Shown here in pieces: positions 45,501 to 53,383 of a stretch of 64,000 bases of DNA. A model generated the notes under the pieces. That model was not told where the DNA came from. It searched no databases and saw nothing but the letters and a program-made list of their open reading frames with translations. This DNA comes from Parabacteroides johnsonii DSM 18315. GTDB lineage: Bacteria; Bacteroidota; Bacteroidia; Bacteroidales; Tannerellaceae. Each line of letters begins with the position of its first letter. The stretch's first letter is position 1. A program made the position numbers and the translations under genes. The stretch covers positions 4,526,001-4,590,000 of the forward strand of contig NZ_CP102285.1 in assembly GCF_025151045.1 (NCBI RefSeq). The letters are read 5' to 3'.

Positions 45501-45809
45501 GGGCGTTGGTATGAAGGACGGACAGATGCAACTTATCCTCGTTTCTTGGACTATAGTGATACACGGAATGAACAGAATTCTACGTTCTGGGTAGCCAATA
45601 AAAACTATCTGAAGATTCGTAATATCACGTTGGGATATACATTGCCAGCTCATTGGACTCAGAAAGCCTATTTGGAACGTGTTCGCATTTACGGAAGTTT
45701 GGAAAATTTCTTTACGTTTACTTCATGGAAAGGATATGATCCGGAAGTAAGTGGTGTTACTTACCCGACTATGAGACAAGCTGTAGTTGGTGTGAACGTC
45801 TCGTTTTAA
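42582..45809 (+). CDS. SusC-family TonB-dependent receptor (right arm of PUL2/3)
   Basis: Importer of 1075 residues, same plan as the left-arm SusC: signal peptide, regulatory-like domain, EEVVVVGYG box, plug with SSAIYGSRAANGVILITTK, barrel ending GVNVSF. The N-terminus MTKDFKRFYVSRAMFLG is identical to the left-arm paralogue, then the sequences diverge in the barrel, suggesting different cargo. No STN domain. The coding sequence is more AT-rich than the lyase and GH88 genes downstream. susD follows after 33 bp. Confidence 0.94.
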   Translation: MTKDFKRFYVSRAMFLGTSMFLASIGIASANPSTGTLSSAELSPVVASPQQAKYTIKGIVEDEFGPVAGANVVEKGTTNGTITDMDGNFALEVNPNSTLVVSFIGYKEQEIQVNGQTSFTIKLKEDSQALEEVVVVGYGTQKKVNLSGSITSVNVGEMTESRPLTSISTALAGTAPGVHIASTNNLPSNNGDAEITVRGQGTLNNSSPLVIIDGVEGSMSSVNPQDVETMTVLKDAASSAIYGSRAANGVILITTKSGKSGKMKLEYNGYVSFETLKQPYEVISDYATYMELMNEGMLNSNKDAPFSQATIDLWREKSKDPNGLTNGVPNYLAYPNSNLFDVYQTGVSHQHNISASGGSEKLTYYTSFNYLNNPGILENMGYEKFSLRANIDSQLKDWLKVGVNMSGYVANTTPVTENLDDIYTYGLTGGNPGVAYLDDQNRLGINANPEDDPQNATNNPYNRLRNVTGNIDMNSMKTRLYAILTPLKGLTIQGSYTYDYYDKKKVSKPNFVPLYNFQTGALYSDGVGQTSITNYSEKTIRNFMDATARYERNFFDDRLSATLMVGASQEQYKYSDFGVTRKDLIDPSLGVVEGAYGDYSGEGNTYEWAMRSFFGRLNLGWDDRYLLEVNLRADGSSRFNKNNRWGYFPSFSGAWRLSEEAFMEDTRSWLDNLKLRASYGSLGNNTLGDNRDKDGNYMSQSMFAQTNYVLGRTVVNGLSQTAIANADLTWETTYITNIGVDYGLLGNRLSGSIEYFDKRTKGILIDLPAPMVHGNATVPKQNSAKVSNRGIEFTTSWNDKIGKDFSYNVGFNFTYIKNNVDKFKGGDASYDGARMLKEGLPIWSLYVLEADRIIQTDEDLAIVEQMVANNPDAFTAFGTPQKGDLLYKDVNGRDENGELTGKPDGKIDNDDRVVVGNGQNPNFTFGMNLGFEWKGIDFSMLFQGQAGLKDIFHSNLFRSVVRQGYQINADVADGRWYEGRTDATYPRFLDYSDTRNEQNSTFWVANKNYLKIRNITLGYTLPAHWTQKAYLERVRIYGSLENFFTFTSWKGYDPEVSGVTYPTMRQAVVGVNVSF

Positions 45810-45842
45810 CAATAAAGTCAAATCATTAAAAAGAAAAATAAA

Positions 45843-47561
45843 ATGAAAAAACATATATTGTCTTTGATGGCAGCTGTATCTCTACTCACAGGTTGCTACG
45901 ATTTAGACAGGACTCCTTATGACCAAGTGAGCTCGGAGGCAATGTGGCAAACGGCAGACCAATGCAAGCAAGGATTGATGGGAGTTTATGCCTCCTTGAA
46001 AGAGGATGACTTGTTCGGTAAAATGTTTTTGATCGATGTCAACTCTGATGTGGCTGCCGGTTATGATCAATACGAAGTACTACAGCTGGGGACCGCTACT
46101 TCAAAAACTGGTTTTATGAATAGCAAATGGCAGGATGGGTACAACAGTATCCAACGTGCAAATTTAGTTATCCGAAATGTAGCAGATGCTCCAATTGAAG
46201 AAGGTACAAAGAATCAGATATTGGGAGAAGCACATTTCTTACGGGCTTTAGTCTATTTCCATCTAATGGATTATTTCGGAGGTCTCCCTCTTTACGATGA
46301 ATCAGTCGATTTGGAAAAAGATTTTAATAATCTGATGAATCCGAGAAGTTCGGTTGAAGATACACGTGCTTTTATTGTCAAGGATTTAGAGAAGGCATTG
46401 GAGTGCGGTCTGCCAGAGGCATGGGATAGTGAAAACTATGGACGTGTGACTTTAACTGCCGTTCAAGCATTGCTGGGAAAAGTCTATTTATACGCGAAAG
46501 AATATGACAAAGCTGTCGAATGGTTGGAAAAATCTACGAGTGGACATGAATTATATAGTGATTATGCGGGTTTGTTTAATTTAGATGGTGGTCACACCAG
46601 TTCGGAGATGATCTTTTCGATCGTTAATCTTGGTGGTACCGGTAACAGCTATGGTATGCCACTCTGTTTTTATGCAGGAACACGTGCTTCTTATGGCAGT
46701 TGTTGGAATAATACGGTTCCTTCATCTACATTGATTGAAATGTATGAATACAAAGATGGGCGTCCTTTTGATTGGGATGAACTTTTCCCTGGATTTACAA
46801 CAAGTAATGATGTGAAGGAAAGTGTGTTCAGATGTACAGCTAATTCAAGTGCAACGGAGATCATAAGTATGCCTGAGGAAAACAGAGCTAAGATTTTACA
46901 GATGTATGAAGATCGTGATCCTCGTATGCAAGCGACTGTTATTTTGCCTTATACGACATATCAAGGTTGGTATAGCAACAAAAAAACAGAGATGCTCTTT
47001 GTTGTCGCTAAAAATGAAAAAGGAACTATAACGTTGTCTTCTGCTAATGGTTTTGTTTATAATAATAGAGGTGGTTGGGAAACTTATTTCTGGCGTAAAT
47101 ATGTTCCGGAAGGAGACTGGGATGGTGCAATTACAGATCGTTCACATACACCAGTAAACTTCCCTATTATCCGTTTGGCTGATGTTTATTTGATGTTGGC
47201 GGAGGCTTATAATGAACAAGGTAATTCAACGAAAGCAGTTGAATATATTAATAAAGTTCGCGAGCGTGCTGGTATCGCCTTGCTAAATAGTGGCCCTGAT
47301 TATCTGAAAGCGGTGACAAAAGATGAAATATTCCAACGCATATTTAAGGAAAGGGCTGTCGAATTTGCAAATGAAGGACTTCGTGATAGTGATTTACGTC
47401 GTTGGCAACTATCCCATACGATGTTAAACAGAGAAGAGTATGGGTTTACTGGTAAACGTATGTTTACCCGTGTATTCCGGGAAAATCGTGATTATCTGTG
47501 GCCAATACCGCAAGATGAAATAGATATGAATAGTGCTATTAAGCAAAATCCGGGATGGTAA
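45843..47561 (+). CDS. SusD-family outer-membrane lipoprotein (right arm of PUL2/3)
   Basis: Lipoprotein of 572 residues, lipobox LTGC (Cys18) then YDLDRTPYDQ. SusD fold with FLRALVYFHLMDYFGGLPLYDE and C-terminal RIFKERAVEFANEGLRDSDLRRW. Ends NPGW like its left-arm paralogue. Followed by an intrinsic terminator before the enzymes. Confidence 0.93.
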   Translation: MKKHILSLMAAVSLLTGCYDLDRTPYDQVSSEAMWQTADQCKQGLMGVYASLKEDDLFGKMFLIDVNSDVAAGYDQYEVLQLGTATSKTGFMNSKWQDGYNSIQRANLVIRNVADAPIEEGTKNQILGEAHFLRALVYFHLMDYFGGLPLYDESVDLEKDFNNLMNPRSSVEDTRAFIVKDLEKALECGLPEAWDSENYGRVTLTAVQALLGKVYLYAKEYDKAVEWLEKSTSGHELYSDYAGLFNLDGGHTSSEMIFSIVNLGGTGNSYGMPLCFYAGTRASYGSCWNNTVPSSTLIEMYEYKDGRPFDWDELFPGFTTSNDVKESVFRCTANSSATEIISMPEENRAKILQMYEDRDPRMQATVILPYTTYQGWYSNKKTEMLFVVAKNEKGTITLSSANGFVYNNRGGWETYFWRKYVPEGDWDGAITDRSHTPVNFPIIRLADVYLMLAEAYNEQGNSTKAVEYINKVRERAGIALLNSGPDYLKAVTKDEIFQRIFKERAVEFANEGLRDSDLRRWQLSHTMLNREEYGFTGKRMFTRVFRENRDYLWPIPQDEIDMNSAIKQNPGW

Positions 47562-47584
47562 CTTGTGATCCATAAATGAAAAGG

Positions 47585-47634
47585 AGGTTACTTCTGTCAA
47601 GATTTGAATTCTTGTTACGGAAGTAACCTTTTTT
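47585..47634 (+). terminator. Intrinsic terminator between susD and the sulfatase gene
   Basis: AGGTTACTTC (47585-47594) pairs with GAAGTAACCT (47620-47629), with an inner CAAGA (47598-47602) and TCTTG (47610-47614) hairpin, followed by a six-T tract that runs into the next start codon. Like the hairpin at 18393-18427 it lies between surface proteins and enzymes of a PUL. Confidence 0.72.
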
Positions 47635-49083
47635 ATGACTAAAATTTATATGAACATGCAGAATGCAAATTTGTTATTGACTGCTTGCCTTGCTATAGTT
47701 TCTGTAGCCGATGTAATGGCACAATCGAAAAAACAAAATGTATTGTTTATCATTTGTGATGACCTTCGCCCTGAGTTGGGCTGTTATGGACAGAAGCAGA
47801 TCAAGTCCCCGAATATTGATCACTGGGCAGCACAAAGTGTATTATTTAACCGGGCGTATTGCAATATTGCTGTATCCGGTGCTTCCCGTGCAAGTCTGTT
47901 GACCGGATTGCGTCCGACAAAAAATCTGTTACAGGCTTGGAATACCCGTACCGATGTTGATGTACCTGACGCAGTTACCATACAGAAATGTTTTAGAGAC
48001 GCTGGGTATATAACGATTGCAAACGGAAAGATATATCATCACCAGGATGAGGCCTCCATGAAATATTGGGATGATGTCATGCCTCCCGTACCAGGTACGG
48101 CAATGGGATACCACTCGGAGGAAAACTTGGCTTTAATGCAAAAACAGAAAGAAACCGGTAAAGGTCGGCGTGGATATTTTTATGAGCATGGAGATTTTCC
48201 CGAAAAGGACTATCTGGATTGGCAAATCGCTGATAAGAGCATACAGGATTTGAAAAAAATGAAAAAACAGGAAAAGCCTTTTTTTCTTGCCGTAGGATTC
48301 ATTCGTCCTCATTTGCCTTTTGTTGTGCCGCAGAAGTATTGGGATCTGTATGATCATTCCAAAATTGAAATTCCTGATAATTATATATTAAAACCAGGCA
48401 ACAACATTCCGGAGCGTGCTTTGACTAATTGGTCCGAGTTGAGGGCCTATAGTGGAATTCCGGAACAGGGTCCTTTGGATGAGGCGACTGCCAAATTGAT
48501 GATACATGGTTACTATGCTTCAGTCTCTTTTGTGGATGCACAGATCGGTCGTTTGTTGAAAGCGTTGAAAGAAGAAGGACTCGATAAAAATACGACTGTC
48601 ATATTGATTGGCGATCATGGCTGGAATTTGGGAGAACATGGTACTTGGTGCAAACACAGCATAATGAATACTTGTTTGCATTCGACTCTCATTATCAATT
48701 CGCCTGAAATAAAAGCACCATACCGTTGTGAACAGATTGTGGAGTTTGTCGATTTGTATCCGACTATGTGTGATGTTGCCGGGGTTAAACAACCTGTTCA
48801 GTTGGAAGGAACCAGCCTGCTTCCTCTGTTAAAATCACCAGAAGCAAAAACAAAAGGGTATGGGGTTTCCCGCTGGGCAAACGGTTTCACTTTTATACAG
48901 GATCAGTATTTCTATACGGAATGGAGGGACAAAGACGAACGGATTATAGATCGGATGTTGTTTGATCATTCGGAGGATGAAGATGAGAATTATAATGTGG
49001 CAGGAGAAAATGAGAATAAAGAGATTATAGAAGCGTTAAGCATAAAGCTTTTGGAGAATAGGGGTGCTAATTATGAAAAATAA
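47635..49083 (+). CDS. S1 sulfatase, Ser-type, iduronate-2-sulfatase-like
   Basis: Secreted sulfatase of 482 residues. Metal Asp pair CDDLRPELGCYG (41-52), modified Ser81 in S81-G-A-S-R85 followed by ASLLTGLRP. The DDLRPELGCYG plus FNRAYCN pattern and VGFIRPHLPFVVPQKYW are typical of the iduronate-2-sulfatase group (S1_7). Ser-type, needs anSME. The start is uncertain: ATGs at 47635, 47650 and 47656 are all in frame, and the first abuts the T-tract of the terminator, so 47650 (MNMQNANLLL, better signal peptide) may be real. The S1_7-like type and the neighbouring lyase and GH88 suggest removal of sulfate from uronate residues. Confidence 0.87.
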   Translation: MTKIYMNMQNANLLLTACLAIVSVADVMAQSKKQNVLFIICDDLRPELGCYGQKQIKSPNIDHWAAQSVLFNRAYCNIAVSGASRASLLTGLRPTKNLLQAWNTRTDVDVPDAVTIQKCFRDAGYITIANGKIYHHQDEASMKYWDDVMPPVPGTAMGYHSEENLALMQKQKETGKGRRGYFYEHGDFPEKDYLDWQIADKSIQDLKKMKKQEKPFFLAVGFIRPHLPFVVPQKYWDLYDHSKIEIPDNYILKPGNNIPERALTNWSELRAYSGIPEQGPLDEATAKLMIHGYYASVSFVDAQIGRLLKALKEEGLDKNTTVILIGDHGWNLGEHGTWCKHSIMNTCLHSTLIINSPEIKAPYRCEQIVEFVDLYPTMCDVAGVKQPVQLEGTSLLPLLKSPEAKTKGYGVSRWANGFTFIQDQYFYTEWRDKDERIIDRMLFDHSEDEDENYNVAGENENKEIIEALSIKLLENRGANYEK

Positions 49084-49174
49084 AAATGGGATGGAAACTC
49101 CTTAAATTTTTGCATTTGGACAATCTGTGCACATGAATTGGATGAATATGTCTCTTCCTCATTGAGGGGAGCTT

Positions 49175-49182
49175 TATTTTTG
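49175..49182 (+). promoter_or_regulatory. -7 box of the lyase-GH88 unit (TATTTTTG)
   Basis: TATTTTTG matches the consensus 21 bp before the ATG at 49204. It suggests a separate promoter for the lyase and GH88 genes. No -33 box is clear. Confidence 0.5.
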
Positions 49183-49203
49183 CGATATTGAAAAATAATA
49201 CCT

Positions 49204-51132
49204 ATGAGAACACAACGATTCATCACAATCGTGTGCCTGTTGCTTTGGACAGTTGCACACCTGCATGCGTATGAAAAACGCAACTTGTTGCAGAAGGAGG
49301 CCGATTTTGAGAAAGTCAAATCCGCGTTGATAATGGGGCAGAAGTGGGTGCCTTATCCTGATTATTCCGACCGGGCCGGTTGGGACAAATTCCTCGGTGA
49401 TTATAAGGAAGATTATATCCGGAAAGGGGAATGCTTTTTGGATTATGAATGGAAGATTGTAAAGGCAACCGATTATCTGGAATATGGACGGAGTGGCAGC
49501 CGGACGATTATGGAGAGTCCGTTTGGCAAGAATAATTCTGCACTTGGAAGCCTGTTTATGGCAGAGATGGCTGAAGGAAAGGGACGCTTTATTGACCAAA
49601 TTATCAATGGCGTTTTTGTCAGTTGTGAAATGACGAGCTGGGCATTGTCGGCTCATTTGGGATTACAGAAAATCGGAGGATGCTTTCCGAGCAATGAAGA
49701 ACATGTGATCGATTTGGGGTCGGGAAATCTGGCCTCCCAGTTGTCTTGGATTTATTATTATCTGAAACCTTCTTTTGATAAGGTAAATCCCTTGATATCA
49801 AAAAGGTTGCGATATGAACTACAGGTCCGTATCCTTGATACCTATATGAATGAAGATCATTTTTGGTGGATGGCCTTCCATTTGAAGCCCGGCGGATTGG
49901 TGAATAACTGGAATCCGTGGTGTAATTTCAATGTGCTGCAATGTTTCTTCCTGCTCGAAAATGACCGGGATAAATTGGCAAAAGCTGTTTACCGGACGAT
50001 GACTTCCGTGGACCATTTTATTAATTATACGCATGGAGACGGAGGTTGCGAGGAAGGCCCTTCTTATTGGGGGCATGCCGCCGGAAAGATGTACGATTAT
50101 CTGCAGATGCTTTCTGACGGGACAGGCGGTAAAGTTTCCATATTCGATCAGCCTATCATTAAGAATATGGGTGAATATATTGCCCGGTCCTATGTGGGGA
50201 ACGGCTGGGTAGTCAATTTTGCCGATGCTTCCGCCAAAGGAGGAGGCGATGCCGATCTTATTTTCAGATACGGGAAAGCGACGGGTAGTCCGCTAATGAT
50301 GAGCTATGCCGCTTATCTCAAGAGCCTTTCTGACAAAGACGATATTCCCTCCGGTGATCCTTTCCGTCTATTCCAAACCTTGCTCTCCCGTGAAGAGCTG
50401 GAAGGGAGGAGTGCCGATTACCAGTCTCCCAGCTATTCTTGGTATCCGGAAACCGAATTTTGCTATATGACCAACAAGAACGGCTTTTTCGTGGCAACTA
50501 AAGGTGGCTATAATAATGAAAGCCATAATCACAACGATGTAGGATCTTTCTCCCTGTACTTGAATACGATGCCTGTCTTTATCGATGCCGGAGTCGGTAC
50601 ATATACCCGCCAGACATTCAGTTCCGAACGCTATTCTATCTGGACGATGCAAAGCAACTATCACAATTTGCCTCTGATCAACGGTGTGGCGCAACGTTTT
50701 GGCTCGGAGTATAAGGCTACGGAGGTACAGTTTGATCCGAAACACATGTATTTCTCTGCCAATATTGCAACCGCTTATCCGGAAGAGGCCAATGTGAAAA
50801 AGTGGATTCGTTCGTACCGCTTGGGAAAGAACACACTGAAGATAGAAGACTCATTCTCCTTGGATAGGGCAGAGCGGCCGAACCAGATCAATTTCCTGAC
50901 ATGGGGAAAAGTGGATATCTCGGTTCCGGGAGCCGTGACGGTCGAAGTGAACGGCGAGAAGGTACGTCTGACGTATGACAAGAACATCTTTACATCGACG
51001 GTCAAGACGATTCGTCTGGACGATCCGCGCTTGTCGAACGTCTGGGGTGAAGAGATCTACCGAGTTTCCTTGAACGCTAAAAATATGCCGTTTTCCGGCT
51101 CCTATACCTATACAATAACAACAATAAAATAA
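49204..51132 (+). CDS. Heparinase II/III-family polysaccharide lyase
   Basis: Exported lyase of 642 residues: signal peptide (1-22, ending LHAY), alpha-helical toroid (about 60-400) with WNPWCNFNVLQ and HGDGGCEEGPSYW, then the C-terminal beta-sandwich of the heparinase II/III type (GYNNESHNHNDVGSFSLYLN, about 440-460, with catalytic-type His/Asn). Lyases of this fold cleave uronate-containing glycans (heparin, alginate, ulvan, gellan and others) by beta-elimination. The exact PL family (12, 21, 33 or 37) cannot be chosen by eye. The next gene, GH88, removes the unsaturated uronate that such lyases make. Confidence 0.87.
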   Translation: MRTQRFITIVCLLLWTVAHLHAYEKRNLLQKEADFEKVKSALIMGQKWVPYPDYSDRAGWDKFLGDYKEDYIRKGECFLDYEWKIVKATDYLEYGRSGSRTIMESPFGKNNSALGSLFMAEMAEGKGRFIDQIINGVFVSCEMTSWALSAHLGLQKIGGCFPSNEEHVIDLGSGNLASQLSWIYYYLKPSFDKVNPLISKRLRYELQVRILDTYMNEDHFWWMAFHLKPGGLVNNWNPWCNFNVLQCFFLLENDRDKLAKAVYRTMTSVDHFINYTHGDGGCEEGPSYWGHAAGKMYDYLQMLSDGTGGKVSIFDQPIIKNMGEYIARSYVGNGWVVNFADASAKGGGDADLIFRYGKATGSPLMMSYAAYLKSLSDKDDIPSGDPFRLFQTLLSREELEGRSADYQSPSYSWYPETEFCYMTNKNGFFVATKGGYNNESHNHNDVGSFSLYLNTMPVFIDAGVGTYTRQTFSSERYSIWTMQSNYHNLPLINGVAQRFGSEYKATEVQFDPKHMYFSANIATAYPEEANVKKWIRSYRLGKNTLKIEDSFSLDRAERPNQINFLTWGKVDISVPGAVTVEVNGEKVRLTYDKNIFTSTVKTIRLDDPRLSNVWGEEIYRVSLNAKNMPFSGSYTYTITTIK

Positions 51133-51139
51133 TTGAATC

Positions 51140-52351
51140 ATGATGAAAAATTTGATTGCATTTGCTTTTTCGGCATTTCTGCTATCTTGTGCAGGTGCCC
51201 CTAAAACAGAAGAAAAAAGTTTTATCGACGAGAACATCGATTTTGCCCGTGCACAAATAGGGAATGAGATCGGTGTGATCGAAGCGAGTGGAAAATGCTT
51301 GAACCCGGTGACGCTTAAAACGGACAGTTCTGTCTATTATTGCGGTTATGCGGATTGGCGGAGCGGCTTTTTCCCCGGATCAGTCTGGTATTTGTATGAA
51401 TTAACGGGTGATAGTACGTTGCTGCCGTTAGCCACCAAATATACGGAGGCCATAGAGGAAGCCAAGAATCTGACCTGGCATCATGATATCGGATTTATTG
51501 TGAATTGCAGTTTCGGGAATGGCTTGCGTCTGACCGGAACGCCTTCTTATAAGGATGTGATGGTACAAGCAGCCAAATCGTTATCTACTCGTTTTCGTCC
51601 GGCTGCCGGGATTATCCAGTCGTGGGATGTGGAACGCGGATGGCAGTCCGAACGGGGTTGGGAATGTCCGGTTATCATTGACAATATGATGAATCTGGAA
51701 CTGATGTTCGAAGCTACGCGTTTGTCCGGTGATTCTTCTTTCTATAAGATCGCGGTGTCGCATGCCGACCGTACCATGCAGGAACATTTTCGCCCGGATG
51801 GTAGTTGCTACCATGTGATCGACTACAGTGTCAAAGATGGCAAAGTGCGTCATCGCCAGACGGCACAAGGATATGCCGACGAATCTATCTGGAGTCGCGG
51901 ACAGGCATGGGCTATCTATGGTTATGCGGTATGCTATCGTGAAACCAAAGATCGTAAATATTTGGATCAGGCCTTGAAAACGTTCAATATGATGAAGAAT
52001 CTGAAGAATATGCCGGAAGATCTGATTCCTTATTGGGATATGTCGGCTCCGAACATCCCGAACGAACCACGCGACGTTTCGACGGCTTCCTGTATCGCTT
52101 CCGCCCTCTATGAGATCAGCACGATGGATGTGCCGGATGCAGCCGGCTATAAAACGTATGCCGACAGTATCATGGTTTCTCTTTCTTCTCCGGCTTACCG
52201 GGCTGCATTGGGTACGAACGGAAACTTCCTGCTGATGCATTCCGTAGGAAGCATCCCTCACAATTCAGAAATAGATGTTCCGCTGAACTATGCCGATTAT
52301 TATTATCTGGAGGCATTGAAACGTAAACGGGATATCGAGAAAGGTATTTAA
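51140..52351 (+). CDS. GH88 unsaturated glucuronyl hydrolase, lipoprotein
   Basis: Enzyme of 403 residues with a lipobox LLSC (Cys18). The (alpha/alpha)6 barrel has the two catalytic Asp residues expected for GH88, in TWHHDIGF (Asp116) and VIIDNMMNLEL (Asp182), plus YADESIWSRGQAWAIYG. The family hydrates and cleaves terminal 4,5-unsaturated uronate from oligosaccharides produced by lyases. It begins 7 bp after the lyase stop (translational coupling likely); the start may be either of two adjacent ATGs (51140 or 51143). It complements the lyase and the 2-O-sulfatase-like enzyme of this locus. Confidence 0.92.
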   Translation: MMKNLIAFAFSAFLLSCAGAPKTEEKSFIDENIDFARAQIGNEIGVIEASGKCLNPVTLKTDSSVYYCGYADWRSGFFPGSVWYLYELTGDSTLLPLATKYTEAIEEAKNLTWHHDIGFIVNCSFGNGLRLTGTPSYKDVMVQAAKSLSTRFRPAAGIIQSWDVERGWQSERGWECPVIIDNMMNLELMFEATRLSGDSSFYKIAVSHADRTMQEHFRPDGSCYHVIDYSVKDGKVRHRQTAQGYADESIWSRGQAWAIYGYAVCYRETKDRKYLDQALKTFNMMKNLKNMPEDLIPYWDMSAPNIPNEPRDVSTASCIASALYEISTMDVPDAAGYKTYADSIMVSLSSPAYRAALGTNGNFLLMHSVGSIPHNSEIDVPLNYADYYYLEALKRKRDIEKGI

Positions 52352-52398
52352 TCGGGATTCGAACCATCCGATGATGACTAAATATCATACCTATAAAC

Positions 52399-52406
52399 TA
52401 TCTTTG
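52399..52406 (+). promoter_or_regulatory. -7 box of the alkaline-phosphatase-fold gene (TATCTTTG)
   Basis: Exact consensus TATCTTTG, 19 bp before the ATG at 52426. No -33 element is clear. Confidence 0.5.
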
Positions 52407-52425
52407 CATTGTTAATTAGAATAAC

Positions 52426-53325
52426 ATGAAAATAGGAAAATTGATTTTTGCATTGGCATTTCTACTGTTGTTTGCCGATGCTTCGATGGCTGCCAAGTGG
52501 AAAGCCAAACATGTAGTTTTGATCGGGCTGGATGGCTGGGGCGCTTATAGCGTGGACAAGGCCGATATGCCGAATGTGAAGAAGTTGATGGCAGAAGGGT
52601 CTTATACGTTGAAAAAACGCTCCGTCCTTCCGTCTTCCAGTGCCGTGAACTGGGCTTCCATGTATATGGGAGCGGGGCCGGAACTTCATGGTTATACGGA
52701 ATGGGGATCGCAGACTCCGGATCTGCCTTCCCGTGTGGTGAATAAGAACGGTATTTTCCCGACTATATTCAGTTTGCTGCGCGAATCTGATCCGAAAGCC
52801 GAAATCGGCTGTATTTGTGAATGGGCGGGAATCCGGTATGTATGCGATACGTTGGCACTGAGCTACGATAAAAACATTACGGATAAACCTCAGAATCCGG
52901 CAACAGCCAAATGTGCAGTCGAATATATCAAGCGGGCACATCCGGCATTGGTGAATATCGTTTTCGACGAACCTGACCATGTCGGCCATGCAGAAGGCCA
53001 TGATACGCCAGCCTATTATGAAAAGCTGAAAGAGCTTGACGGATATATCGGCCAGATCATTCAGGCGGTTAAGGATGCGGGCCTATTGGATGAGACGATC
53101 TTTATCGTTACGGCTGATCATGGCGGTATCAAAAAGGGACATGGCGGCAAGACAATGGAAGAAATGGAGACTGCCTTTATTATTGCCGGCAAGGGAATCA
53201 AGAAAGGTTATGAATTCCAGGAAAGCATGATGCAGTTCGACTGTGCTTCGACAATCGCTTATATCTTCGGGTTGAAACAACCGCAGGTCTGGATCGGTCG
53301 TCCGATGGTTCAGGTGTTTAAGTGA
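52426..53325 (+). CDS. Alkaline-phosphatase-superfamily phosphodiesterase-like protein
   Basis: Secreted protein of 299 residues with a signal peptide (about 1-22, ending SMAA). Metal-binding motifs of the nucleotide pyrophosphatase/phosphodiesterase group: GLDGWGAYS (Asp36 region), SSSAVNWASM with the nucleophile Ser/Thr position, FDEPDHVGHAEGHD, and TADHGGIKKGHGG. The fold is shared with sulfatases but the formylglycine motif is absent. Substrate unknown: a phosphodiester or phosphorylated sugar on host glycans is one possibility. Being part of a PUL with lyase and sulfatases is unusual; it has its own promoter box and is followed by the convergent HTCS gene. Confidence 0.82.
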   Translation: MKIGKLIFALAFLLLFADASMAAKWKAKHVVLIGLDGWGAYSVDKADMPNVKKLMAEGSYTLKKRSVLPSSSAVNWASMYMGAGPELHGYTEWGSQTPDLPSRVVNKNGIFPTIFSLLRESDPKAEIGCICEWAGIRYVCDTLALSYDKNITDKPQNPATAKCAVEYIKRAHPALVNIVFDEPDHVGHAEGHDTPAYYEKLKELDGYIGQIIQAVKDAGLLDETIFIVTADHGGIKKGHGGKTMEEMETAFIIAGKGIKKGYEFQESMMQFDCASTIAYIFGLKQPQVWIGRPMVQVFK

Positions 53326-53343
53326 TGGATTGAATCGTTTCGG

Positions 53344-53362
53344 GACCACTGTCGCAGTGGTC
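53344..53362. terminator. Hairpin between the convergent phosphodiesterase and HTCS genes
   Basis: GACCACTG (53344-53351) pairs with CAGTGGTC (53355-53362) with a 3-nt loop, 19 bp after one stop and 21 bp before the other. No T-tract; possible bidirectional terminator. Confidence 0.4.
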
Positions 53363-53383
53363 GGAGGAGGACTTCCGCAGTCG

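Noticed and set aside
51581-52261. 226-codon minus-strand frame inside the GH88 gene
   Set aside because: Antisense shadow; the plus-strand enzyme has complete catalytic motifs.
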